From Pelargonium cotyledonis (Eukaryota > Streptophyta > Magnoliopsida > Geraniales > Geraniaceae), in assembly GCA_036897625.1 (NCBI GenBank), contig JAYMTA010000715.1, positions 1-24,951 on the forward strand: 24,951 nt of DNA, written 5' to 3'. Below, piece after piece: positions 9,736 to 21,300 of the stretch (positions within the stretch are counted from its first letter, which is position 1; each line of letters opens with the position of its first letter). The notes beneath the pieces are model-generated. The model saw nothing but the letters and a program-made list of their open reading frames with translations, ran no database searches and was not told the DNA's origin. The translations under genes were made by a program, and so were the position numbers.

Positions 9736-9770
9736 TTACGTGATTGTGATTAGGTCACGTGCTCACGTCA
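9736..9770. promoter_or_regulatory. Cluster of three ACGT-core motifs (G-box/ABRE-like)
   Basis: TTACGTGA (9736-9743), the palindromic G-box CACGTG (9756-9761) and TCACGTCA (9763-9770) lie within 35 bases. Such spaced ACGT cores are the known binding sites of plant bZIP factors (ABF/HY5 types), and bHLH PIF factors also bind the G-box; close pairs form abscisic-acid response complexes. The nearest plus-strand gene has its TATA box about 650 bases on, so the cluster could be a distal element of that gene. Function is inferred from motif content only. Confidence 0.45.
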
Positions 9771-9836
9771 GCTTACATGTAATATAGTAGATACATGCAC
9801 TAATCATTTTCGTTTCACCGAAGTATTAACCTTGAT

Positions 9837-9943
9837 TATCATACAGACCTTGCCCTAAAAGCACTGTAGTATTGCACATTGATATTCCCAACGGTTAAAA
9901 GTACTGCATGTATTAAATATCATACCCACCTTGCTCTAAAAGC
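9837..9943. repeat. Direct repeat of 26 bp, 81 bases apart
   Basis: 9837-9862 and 9918-9943 share the frame TATCATAC..ACCTTGC.CTAAAAGC, matching at 23 of 26 positions. The copies lie in the upstream region of the small plus-strand gene at 10511. They may be a remnant of a local duplication or a duplicated regulatory element. Confidence 0.55.
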
Positions 9944-10415
9944 CAATTCCTTTTTCATTCAACTCTACCTAACCATGAATTGATCCATTACACTAACTAC
10001 CATAAGTTTCTATGAATTTCCAATGTCTATCTTAACTATCTACCTACCATCATTTTTGTGTCTAGGCTTTCATCATTTTCAACATCAAAATCCATATCTA
10101 CACTTGCCTTTCTAAGCTCACATTTTAGGTACTACTCTTTGTAAAAAAAACAAAAATTAAGTTCATACATTTATTTAACTCTTCCACAACAAACAATTCA
10201 CATTTCTCATATTATATTGAAAGTTGAGTACGTGACAAACAAGTTCAACACGAGGCAACATGATTACTGAACGTGTTATATTTACATTGAATTTGTACTA
10301 TGTTATGGTCGACTCACCTGGTACGACCCAAATTGTTGCAACTATTTGCAGACAATAATTAATATGGCACAGTAGGAGTAGGAGCAGTCATAATTTGACT
10401 GCTTCAGATTGCTGA

Positions 10416-10423
10416 TATAAATA
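10416..10423 (+). promoter_or_regulatory. TATA box of the 105-aa gene
   Basis: TATAAATA sits at 10416-10423. A start of transcription about 30 bases on, near 10447-10450, gives a leader of about 60 bases before ATG 10511. The motif matches the plant TATA consensus well, and its spacing fits the chosen start codon. Confidence 0.65.
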
Positions 10424-10510
10424 CTCCAATAAGTCCTTGCATTGGCCAGCAACACTCCAAAACCAACTTCAGTGTCTTGAAGCTTTCTCTATCAGCTCAA
10501 GCTCTCAAAA

Positions 10511-10828
10511 ATGGACCTCTGCAACTGGTTCAGCTCCAGCAGCCAATTGGGCATCACATCATGCATCAAAACTGGCTACGACCGGCTCGTCTCCTTCAAC
10601 AGAACCAGGTGGAGAATCTTGTGGAGGAAGCTCAAGAAACAGAAGAAAAGTTTGTTTGAATTATCTACAACTCCTCCAGTTCATGTCCCTTGTTATGATC
10701 CTTACACTTATTCCCAGAATTTCGATCAGGGTCCAATGTGGGACGATCCCGACAACATCTCCAGGTCCTTCTCTGCTCGATTTGCTGTTCCGTCCAGAGT
10801 TTTTGACAGAAATGTGTTGGTGGGTTGA
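10511..10828 (+). CDS. Small plant-specific protein of unknown function (YDPYTYSQNFDQG family)
   Basis: This single exon codes 105 residues. The N-terminal part has a basic patch, RWRILWRKLKKQKK (33-46). The C-terminal half has an acidic/aromatic block, YDPYTYSQNFDQG (62-74), then WDDPDNISRSFSARFAVPS (77-95). I recall similar short plant proteins that share RW..LW.K.KK followed by YDPYTYSQNFDQG and SRSFSxRFA. They are uncharacterised, have no enzyme motif and carry no signal peptide or membrane segment. The sequence suggests a small, partly disordered protein. The RSFSARF stretch with two serines after Arg looks like a possible kinase target, which is a guess. The frame 10437-10844 overlaps but lacks these features. 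Promoter support: TATA box at 10416. Confidence 0.7.
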   Translation: MDLCNWFSSSSQLGITSCIKTGYDRLVSFNRTRWRILWRKLKKQKKSLFELSTTPPVHVPCYDPYTYSQNFDQGPMWDDPDNISRSFSARFAVPSRVFDRNVLVG

Positions 10829-13012
10829 TTCAAGAAATAATTAATTAAGAGATACATATGTTTGACAAAATGTTGTTTTTTGTTTGGTTCCAATGTATTT
10901 TTTTTATCTTTTTCAGTGAAATGAAATGACTGTTATGATGTTTGTTTAAGTGGTCTTTTCTGGATATTTATATGTTTGATCAAATTGATCAAAGCTTGGA
11001 GCTATCCATGGCAAGCAGAAGGAATCTTATGGTTTTTTTTTTTTTGGTCTATAATATTTAACACTGAACAAACCTTGATCTTAAATATTAATTTTAATTA
11101 ATTAAACTTGCATTAAGCATGCTGTTGTTGGTGTTGTGTTGGGTGGGTCTCTATATTCTTTCTAATCTTCAATAGTCCATTGTATATGATATATTTTAGG
11201 GGAAAACTTAATTTGACTCCCCAGTATCCCTCCCTTGAAACTCATAACTCCACATCATACCGTCAATAAGATGGCTTGAACTCAAGACTTCAAAGAAAAT
11301 TCAAAGCGTTTAAACCGCTTTAGAGCAAGAATATAAGAGTAAGTGCACAGTACAATAGTGTGCATGAAGAGGTACAGTAATAATTGAAGTCATGGATTGG
11401 TGATTGTATGGTCTCCAAAGTCCAAAGCCTATCATGGGTGGGCAACTTCATGCCAACTGAGTTATCTATAACAAATACATACACCATGTAATCATATACA
11501 TATACATATAGATGTAGAACAAATTTGTTAGTCACTTGTACATACATATATCTATGCTTGACTTGATTGATGTGAAAGAATTGTTCGACTTTTCACTGAC
11601 AAGTTTTCGTTACTTCTTGTTTGTTTTAGTTATTCAATTCATTCAAAAGCATTAGCGTCAATTCGATTCGACGCGATACTTGATATGGATATTTCTCGAA
11701 TATATATACCTTGTAACACAAGCAACCATTTTGTCCATTAGTCACATAACATGTGGAGTGTTGAAGAGGGGCCCACAAACAATAGAGATATGAGGATTGA
11801 TCCAACAACACTTGAACAAGACTGTTACTGAGGTCCGCAACCCTACTTCACCCTATCCTTCGTAACCATGGATTAATTTCTTGCCCTAAAAGCTTTGGGC
11901 CCAAAGTCTTTTGATGCTTTCTTCTTCTGCAAATGGTCCCTTGATTGCCCCATTCCAACCAGACAGATCAATTCCAACTACAAGTAAAAAACACACATCA
12001 ATGCCATTTTCTCCTAAATAATTTCAACCCATGAATTAGCACTCACACTGCCTGGTCATGTCATGTGGGAAGACCATGATTTTGATGGGGACCTAATGTT
12101 TTAGAAACTAAATGAATCAATTAATACCTGGAAAACATAAATCCTTCATCTATATGCAGATGCATTTTTTGAAGGCTTTACTTGAATCTACATGAACCTA
12201 ATAACAGCGAGGGGAGGTCTTAAAGCTGAAATGTTGATACATAATGACTCACAATCTACATCAACAGTTACTTAAATTTCGGATTTTCCAGCTGGCTTTG
12301 CGGGTAGCCATCAGCACATAAATTGGCCAGCAACTCTGCATTTCGGTCCCCATTTCATTCAATGAAGTTTTCAGGTATCCTAGCAACAAACTGATCCTTT
12401 TGATGGCTTCAAATGATAAAGCAGAATTCAAATGTATACCCTACCAAGAATAAGACCTCACCAAATTTTACCTACATAATTAATGGATTCACCCAGTAAA
12501 CCATATGGTATTGATAAGCATCTTCAATGGAAGCTGGAAAGAGTATATCATGGCCTACACATTGCACATTATGATAAACACATAGATGATCTCAATCCAA
12601 TGCACTTTACAGTTACTAGGACATACCCCACATGCTCTGGCGAGAGAAAAATAAGATTTGGACATTAAAAATGCAGTTGTGGAAAGAAATTTTCTCAAAT
12701 TCTGTAGCTTTTTCCCCAACTTGTTCTGTTGGTTGGTGCCCTATATATTAGCTACAATGGATTCAAGGCTTGCCTGTGATTGGATCTTGTATTGTCCTCT
12801 GCATTGGCCAGTGTGCGTGAATAAGGGAATCCTTTTGTCGGGGATCATCAACTACCTGCAATGATGAACTTTCAAATACTATGCACGACACCATGCAAAT
12901 GGAAAATTCAGAATATGGCATATAACCATTTCTTAAAAGGAATAATGATGAAATGATCAATATCAAAAAGCTATAATGTAAGGTTATCGAATTAATTACC
13001 AACAAAGCAAAG
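10829..13012. other. Spacer of about 2.2 kb between two genes that end towards each other
   Basis: The left end is the 3' UTR of the 105-aa gene and the right end the 3' UTR of the minus-strand GET2-like gene. Between them is AT-rich sequence with a T run at about 11033-11045, a possible worn SINE near 11205-11335, and no convincing gene. Short open frames at 11320-11547, 11626-11811, 12483-12668 and 12763-13041 show no family features. The GC-richer part at about 12270-12400 gives a weak RNase H-like reading on the minus strand. Confidence 0.45.
11205..11335 (-). repeat. Possible degenerate tRNA-derived SINE
   Basis: Read on the minus strand, GTCTTGAGTTCAAGCC (11288-11273) resembles a Pol III B box (consensus GGTTCGANNCC), with an A-box-like GCTCTAAAGCGGTT (11326-11313) about 40 bases ahead, near the spacing seen in tRNA-derived SINEs. 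No target-site duplication or terminal A run is clear, so the limits are approximate and the family is unknown. Confidence 0.28.
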
Positions 13013-14512
13013 CTACACCAGAGAGAGGCCACAAACAACAACTACTAAATAGATACTGCAATCTATGAGCACCGCATTGAATATCCTATACACCACTAAT
13101 CCTGACTGCAAAAGATCTACTGCATCTGTCAAGATGTCTCCAACTTCTTGACCTTCATATCTTTCTTGCTCAGGAGGCTTCTTCAGACTTCTTTGCTTCT
13201 CAAGAAACAGTCGTGAGAGAGCAATTGTTACATTAGTCAGAAGAACTATGTAAAGTGGTCTTGAGGCTAATATGTTGCTTCCGAACAGTGGATAACTACT
13301 ATGAGACAGGACTACCAGGATGGCTATTAGAAGAGCACAAAAGGCCCGAATTTTCTCAGAAGCTGCTATGCAAGAATTTAATTGCCTGTGAGTGAAAAGT
13401 TTAGGCCTGCCGCTCCCACGTGATCCTCTGGGAGGAATTGTATCAGTTGATGCCTCTTGAACTGCGGATGTGACAAGTAAGGGCTGGGTATTGGACATGT
13501 CCTCCGCAATAGCATTAAGCAAGGTTGCTCTAACTGCATCTTCTCTTGTAGAGAAGCTCCGAGAACATTCGTCAAGTGTTGGCAATGTATACGGAGGGGT
13601 TTCATCAATTCTAGAACCAGCTGCTCCACCACAGAATCGGTGCAATTAGAGCAATGTACAAAATGAAATGTTGGACTAAACATTATGCATAGATCTAGTT
13701 AGTTGAAGTGATGGTTTATAACCTAATATCCCAGGGACCATCAACCCTATTACTGTTCAGATGAGAGCTAACACCCAGAGCTTCTTGATGTGTTCTTGAA
13801 AATTAAATGGTAAGATAATTACTTAATACAATTGATTTTTTTTTTTTTAAAGAGTAGCCATAGATCAAAGCAAGAACGACTGTAAGCATTTAAAACTACT
13901 TAATTAGCCCAGAAGGAAGTTCTATATAAATGCACATAAAAATCAAGAATCTTGGTTTGGAGTTGAGATATGAAATAGAAATTCCAAAAAAATATGTTAT
14001 TAATTATCAACCTTAAATCTCAATTGGCTTGGTTTCACAAAGTTTGATGAGGCCAACATTCTATTCAACAATCCAAGATTAGTAGAAACCCCTAATATGT
14101 GAAAACAATTAGGGCTCCAGGATTTCAAAATTGAAACTTCGAGGTCAACAAAATTTAAAACTTAATCAAATTAAGATCCATGGAGTTGTGTCCTAACCCT
14201 AGACCTTTCGCAGAAGAAAGAAAATCGAGAAACCCTAGAAATAAGAGGGTAAAATATCTCACCATGAAGATGTTGAGGAGGAGAGGACAAATGCAGCGGG
14301 GATGGAGAAGAAGAAGAATCATTGTCGGGATTGAAAGTAGTAGTAGAGGTAGAGAGGGATCGGAAACCGCCGGTAATGAGATTCAAACGATCCGAACCTC
14401 TCTCAACAATCCTTCTCCTTCTTTCAGCTCTGGTTTGGTTAAGGCTGCTTCCTCTTTCAACTTTGGCCTTGTTCTGGTTCTGATTCTGGCTGCTCTCCAT
14501 CTCCGTCTCCAT
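13013..14512 (-). CDS. GET2: GET2/CAML-like ER receptor subunit for tail-anchored proteins, two exons
   Basis: Exons 14512-14263 and 13620-13013 join in frame to give 285 residues. The N-terminus is Gln/Asn/Ser-rich and carries AERRRRIVERGSDRLNLITG (29-48), the Arg cluster with following helix that in yeast GET2 and animal CAML (RRAELRRRK...RINRIMG) binds the GET3/TRC40 ATPase. A Ser/Pro-rich linker follows, then three hydrophobic segments at about 174-194, 205-221 and 257-283, the membrane layout of GET2/CAML. The known role of the complex is to receive tail-anchored proteins from GET3 at the ER and insert them; the plant subunit, first called a GET1-interacting protein, has a similar length to my recollection. 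The intron has donor GTGAGA, a branch-like CTCTAAT and acceptor GAGCAG; only this acceptor keeps the phase. The match to GET2/CAML is by motif and layout and not by overall identity, so the name is probable, not certain. Confidence 0.7.
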
Positions 14513-15355
14513 CGATCTCTGTGAAATTAGCGTCTGCTGTTGTTTTCGTGTCCGAAAGAGAAGACGAGAAGAGACAGCTCAAAACTTGACCTAGAAAAGC
14601 CCCAATTCACCAAACCGACATTTTAACCTAATCGCACTCAATTGGACAATTAAGGACATTAAACCTCTTATTAGAGAGAATAAAAATTCTCAGTTATTTT
14701 CAAATATGTCAGTTTAGAATAAAAATTCTCAGTTAGAGTAGTCTAAAGTTTTTAAAAAAATTACAAGAAGCAAAAATTTGACATTTTCCAATAAAATCCG
14801 TCCAAGTTAACTAAAGGATTCGGTAGAAAATAATTCAGGTAGTGTTTTTTTTATTTTATTTTAAGATATTGACAAATACAAGGTATTTATTTATAATTAT
14901 CGCGTCGCCTCCAACAACATAAATACGAGCATATATATATTACCTACCAAATTTGTTATGTTTATTGTTTGAGCAGCATATATATATATTTGACATGAAA
15001 TATTCAGATTCACAAAATTATTCAACATGTTTACTACAACATTGACCACATCCATCATTTTTCTCAAAATGCATATCCAAAAACAAAGAAACCTCAAATG
15101 CAAAATGTGGTGAACTGACAACTACTACCTTCATTTCATATGTAAATTAGGAAAACTTTCTTTTTGGTACAAGAAACAATTGCATATAAAGCACTAGGTA
15201 CTAGGTAGTCTCCTCCTGCTTGGGCGTCTTCGTTGTCGCAAATGTAAACACGCCATGTCACAGAGGAAGCCTATCTGCACAACTGATGTTGATTCGAGTT
15301 TCTGCAACGTTTTTGGTGAAAAGCTGCGGAGAGAGGAGAGATGAAAAACAAATGC
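14513..15355. other. Spacer between AP4B and the GET2-like gene, both minus strand
   Basis: The right end (about 15160-15355) is probably the 3' UTR of AP4B, and the left end (14513-14650) the promoter and short leader of the GET2-like gene. Between them is AT-rich DNA with TATATATATA runs near 14930-14990. AATAAAAATTCTCAGTTA occurs twice (near 14680 and 14718), a small direct repeat. No gene is seen. Confidence 0.5.
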
Positions 15356-18300
15356 TCAAGCAACACCGAATTTGGACAAAGCTGATTGGAACAAATCTGA
15401 GAATGCCTGGGATGCACTTTGATCATCCGCTTTGATCTTTATCTGCACTTTAGCTGACGATGTGTTGATTATACATTCCACGAGAAAGGTGGATGATTCT
15501 TCTGCTTTCTGTGCGAAGAAAAAGAACTTGAAATTTGGGGATTGACCACCTGATGCAATGCAATGAACTGAATGGCCTTGCATGTGCCGGAGGAGGGCTT
15601 GAGGTGCTGTCAATGCTGCAACTCCTTGAGGACTTAAAGAGTGCTCCTGCACAGATAATATATTTATATATACTAGTCAGAAATGTCGACACTATACAAA
15701 TAATGTAAACTTCATGTAGTTTGAGCTCGTTATTCAAATTATCCAAGAGTAATGTGCATGACATAGATAATCTTGATATCGACAGAATTACGCTGACTAG
15801 GATGCTTCATTTTTTAAACTGAAGTCCCAAACTCACATTCTTTTATGATAATACAGGTTTCTGGTGAAAGTCCATCACCGAGAACCGGTGGAGAAAATGG
15901 GTTGCGGATATGAGCATTAGAGACAATATGACCAACAAAATAAGGTGAAAATAAAACAATCTAATTTAATTATAAGAGGATTAAAGGCATGCCTAGTAGT
16001 TTATTCAAGCTTAGATATATGTTGGTAATACAAGAATAATAACAAAAAAATGGTTATATACCTGTGATAAAGATACTGGCAGCTGGCGCCATTTTTGCTG
16101 AAACGTGCCTGGATCTAGAACAGCTTTCTGATTAAGCTTCAAAGGTGGAATTGCTGGAGTAGGTGTTGGTGCTACTGACAGACCCAGACCAAGTAAATCA
16201 TCAATGGCAAAGCTAGAAGAGGAAGGATTCCCTGGTAATATAGGGTTCGAAATGTCCACTAGTGAACCATCATAGGGAGGAGCGTCATATGCAGAACCAT
16301 TGGTGGTCAGAACTTTACTTTCTTCCTTATCTGAAGTACTTAAGAGCAGATCCTTATCATTGGCCTCAACTCTCTGAGCTGGAACCACATCTGCAGATTC
16401 AGCCACAATAGATAAATGTCCAAGTTCATCTGAAAACTCCAGTGGACCCTGGTGCTCCTTATCAGTGAACATGTACGATGGCTGCAAATAAATATGTATA
16501 ACTGTGAGTTAGTTTGAACCTACCTCCACAAATGCTCTTAACCTATCACAAAGGAGTGAAAATTGAAAACCTAACTAGGATGAAGCACCAAGTGAACAAT
16601 GCACTAAACAGTTCGCAAGATAAACAGCCAAGTGCGAAACAAAACAAAGGGTGGTACTTGTATTTAACATGTGAGCCTAAGATTAACAATGCCAACACCC
16701 ACCTTATTTTATACCTGGATGGATGTTTAGAAATACCATGAGGATCATGACATGTAAACCCAACCCCATGAGTAAGGCAAACCGAATAAGTTCACCAAGG
16801 TACAACAGGTCAGACTAAGTACTATAACAGGTATGCTCAATTAAACGAATAAGCAATTTACCTTCTGATATACAACAGACAGGGTGTTAAATTCGTCAAA
16901 TATACGATCTTTTACTTCACTGCTCTGTGTATCAGCAAAGACTGAAACAGCTTGCTTGGGAGGGTTCACCACACGTTCTGCAACAGAAACATTATATTGC
17001 AGAAGCCTGTAGTAGAATAAGGCTCGATCGTGAACATCCTGCAGCATACTTCGATTTTAAGTGAACATGTTCCATGCAAACCACTCAACAAAATATTAAC
17101 TAGAAGTTAGAAATTCAAAAAATGTTACAGAAAGAAGATGGACAATTACCTGGTGAAAATCAGCAAGACCTGCTGCAAGTGCAGCACCCAAGGCTTTCTG
17201 AGCCTCGGGTGCCCTCTTAAAAAAGCACTTCATTACTGCTGTGAGAAGATGTAAACGAACCTGAAACAAGATAATTCATTCCTTCAATCAAAAGACCAAT
17301 AAATAGCACAAGTTTGAGATGGCATTATTCATTCTGTGCTAATCAAGCTAGAAATACAGTTCTAGAAATCAAGTTCAAGAGTTGATACAGATCAAATATA
17401 CTTATATATCTGTTAACTGGAAAACACCAATGAACAGTTAGTTTTATCCTAAGAATCTTCCGCTCGATGTTAAGATATGAATCACTAGATGTAAGTGCAA
17501 GAAAAATGGAAAAACCAGAACCAGTAGCTGCTAAACTAAACTGTGCACTATGATTCCCCAAAGCCTTGTATATTATATTTCAAAGTCGCAACAGAAAAAT
17601 ACTTGTTCTTTTTAACTGAAATTACAATATAAAAGTATTAATCATATTAGATATAGATATGACAAGTGGAAAGAGCTTGAAATTGCCACCCAACATAACT
17701 GCACATAAAATTCCATACTCCAAAGGGAGCATAAATGCTTAGTTTTTCATGAAAATTACATGCTTATGTATGATTAGAACAATAAAGAGATGCAAAGCAG
17801 TATATCTATACATAAGGAAAAGCTGAAAATAATCATGAAGCATACATAGTTAAGGCACATCTGTATGGTCCACGGAAATTGCATGCAATTACAATCAAAC
17901 CTGATGCTCTCAAACTCAATACTGAAAAAGACTAATCCTTACTAATATGAGGTGAAGTTATAAATAGATCAGGTTATCAAAGCCACAACAATCTGCAAAA
18001 TTGACTTTCAAAAACCCAAGAAAAATGTATGTTCCTATTCCATCAGAAACTAGTTCGGACCGACTACTAAAACTCAACTATGGAGGAAAAACATGTAGCC
18101 AAGTGCTCATACACAGACAATAAAGTCAAAACAGGTGCTTACGGTGGCAGAATACTCATCATCCCAATTTTCAATCAAACTCTCTAATATATAAGGGGCA
18201 TCTTGCATGTCCTGAGAATATTCTCCCAGCATCCATATAAGAGCTGCTTTGGCCTTGGGTTCCTCAACATTGTTACTGCTGATATTCCCCACAACTGCAA

Positions 18301-21300
18301 TGCAATCTTGGCTCCATTGAGGATATTTCCTCAGTAAATCTTTCACAAGAACCTGAAATAAATAACTAAATTTGTGTCATATGGCCAACACAGTAATCAT
18401 CTAATTCCTTTATAAACCCATATATTTGGTTGAGTTGAGAGGAATAGAGTGCACTGGCATCAATAGAATCAATATCCCAACATTTTAGCAGGCATAAATA
18501 CTACTTACCAGAGTTTCAGCAGTCACATAATCTTTTTCCATTTCTAGAAACTGAAGAAGCCTATCGACAATTGCATTCACATCATACTGCTGCAGTGCTA
18601 TCTTCCCAACAGCCCGAATCGACTCTCTTGCCATGGGAATATCAACATTTGCAGCATATTCACATAATTCCGTCACTGAAATACACTCAAGATGATCAAG
18701 CATGAATCATACTGTAAGCTAACAAAAAAATAAGTGTGACCATATGCTGGCTTACCCATTTACCCATTTCAAAATATCCCAGTAACCTTAAAAGGCAAGT
18801 TGGACAAAGCTAACTTACCAATGTCATAAGTATTGCTCTCATTTGCCACCGCAGTCAACATTTCAAGCTTCAATTTCTTCACATAAAATGGTTCGTTGTA
18901 CTGACAATAGAAGTGTTTATAGTCTGAGGAAAATAGCATTGGTGCACGCATCACCAAGAGATGCAGGTGGCTTAAAACTGCATAAGATTGCTCGGGACTT
19001 CCTGAACTCACTAAGGTTAGGAGAGGGGCTTTAATACGCTCATAGACCTGAACATGAAAACTTTCATTATAAAATGATCATCTCAAAAAGTTGTCATGCA
19101 ATGTGAGAGGTTTAGTTCAAGGATGTACGGCAATACCTCTATGGTTGTGATAATACGAGAAATCCCCTTTAACAATAAAAAAAATACTAGATCTTTAACG
19201 GTAAGATAAAAAAGGTTTTGATAGGCACCTGCTGATGAACATCAGTCATGGACAAGGTCAACTGTAGAAACACCTTAATAGTAGATAAAACAACCGCACC
19301 ATTTGCATGTTGAAGCCTATCTTCAAGGAGGTTCATGATGTCAAATATCTCATTGCTATCCGAGGGCACATATTTAGCAACCAACTCAAGTACAAGACAT
19401 TGTGCCCATTCACTAAATTCCTTGATCCTGCATGCAAAAACAATAATGGAAAAGATTGAAAAATAGTTTCCCTTGAAAATTTTCAAATTAAATGGTTAAA
19501 TCCACTGGTCTTGTCCAGTCCAAAGTGGCCCATAAATGACCACCAGAAACAACTGTAACTTGAACATGACAGTTGGTCATGACATTATCCATTTGGAACT
19601 TGATTAATGAGCTCTGGGTTCATATAAGTTGATCATGACATAAATGAGTATAGTCTCATTTAGACAAAACCAAGGATGAACCATACCCATGACAACTGCA
19701 GCAATTCAAGCTACATACGACCAATACTTTTATATCAAACCCAATTAAATGATCATTAATGCGTGAGCGTGTGTGTCCAAAAACATAGTTCTCACATATT
19801 AGTTACTTGTTTGATGTTTAACAACAAGGCTACTGAACATACCGATTCAAAAAGTAGTATATAACTGGCTTGCTAAGTAGAGCTTCTCTCTCTCGGGATG
19901 CTTCCTCAGAGGTGCCTACTTCCAATGTCCAAATCTCTTGTAGGGCAGATAAACAATTTGCAATTACCTGATGCAACAATAAAATGGAATTCGCTAAGCA
20001 AAGGTGAACAGAGATTTTCTTGGAAAGCCTAGAAGGGATTTAAACCTTGCAACATGGACTAAATAGCAATGAGCTAATTAATTAGCAAAACAAAACAAAA
20101 AAGGAGACATGTTGGAAACAGCATAACAGGATCATATCTCTCAAATGTTTCACCATCCATAATGAGTCCAGCATATGAGCACCTAAACAAAGAACTAATA
20201 GATTATAATGAACATGTAAAATTATCATTTGTTCCTTGATAAACAGGGATGGTGTGAATACAAGTACTCCCATTTCAATTGTTTAGGAGAGCTGACATGT
20301 TTATGTGTACCTTGTGCTCACATAGCCCCAAATTTCTAGATAAGCAGAATAAATAAAAACACCATGCGACAATATTAACATAACATGGAAGCTTTTCCTT
20401 TTCGTTCTTCTTCCACTAGAAGAATTAAGCTAAGAATACTACATTAGATTTAATGGCAACTCCATTTTCTGTAAATATGAATTTAAACTCTATCCACAGA
20501 TAAGTTTTTGAAAAAATAACATTTCATATTTCAGTATATCTTAGTTCTCTAGCTTATTGTTTTCTAACTTACCATGGCTTATATCTTAGGCTCTGTTCCT
20601 TGGACAGTGTCCAAAGCCATCTTCTTGGACATTGCAGAAACTAATTATGTACAAGATTTTTGGCTTCTATCTAGTTGTGTCTCACTTTCACGTTTGCCTA
20701 TACTTGTGACAGCACAATTGCAACTCAGGTTGCACTCACCAGATCAACATAAATAAAACCAAAACAAAGAGGGAACGCTACTCTCAGCTTCGGATATCAT
20801 CAAAAGTGAATTAATCTCACCTGGGTATCTGGGTCATTCAGCATCAAATGCTTTAGCAACGCTGGAAAATCTGCATCAATGCATGTTGAAGCAGATATAT
20901 GATATAACTTCAGAATTCCCATCACTGCAACCATTCTCACATAACTATTATTATCTTTCAACCCTGATCCCAGGGGCCCCACCAAATATTCCACCAAGTT
21001 TGCTACTCGTAGTGAACACAAGCTCCTCAATGCAAGCCCGCGGATCATTGGGTCTGCATCCTTGCAATCTCTTTGAAGAAAATTAATTGTCAAAAGTGCA
21101 AGGTCAGGATTGCCTTTAGCATAGTTCCCAACATACAGATAACACATTTTCTTCAAGACAATATCCGAAGTTGCTGAGCACATCACCATCTCACCAAAAA
21201 GAGACGAGACATCAATACCAATAGTCATGTAGGATATGACCTTCTTGAAGAGCTCCCGTTTTGAGTCATCCACACCGGGAGCTCGGCTGCCCGCAAGCTG

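Noticed and set aside
9497-9787. Plus-strand frame of 96 codons starting MDVTVLSRQAQG, with a second overlapping frame
   Set aside because: No domain or family features, two frames are equally open, and no matching promoter or leader. It overlaps the ACGT cluster and is better left as spacer.
12270-12400. Minus-strand reading RNAELLANLCADGYP, which resembles the end of a LINE-type RNase H domain
   Set aside because: Only about 16 residues match loosely, with no reverse transcriptase nearby. Too short to call a LINE fragment.
12763-13041. Minus-strand frame with hydrophobic start and the tail VVDDPRQKDSLIHAHW after an acceptor-like TTGCAG
   Set aside because: It overlaps the end of the GET2-like gene in another frame and has AT-driven hydrophobicity. 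It may be 3' UTR; no family match.
14180-14524. Plus-strand 114-codon frame opposite the first exon of the GET2-like gene
   Set aside because: It mirrors the minus-strand exon, which has the Arg cluster motif and splices in frame to the membrane domain.
20574-20756. Plus-strand 60-codon frame inside AP4B intron 2
   Set aside because: No recognisable features, no promoter, and short enough to occur by chance.
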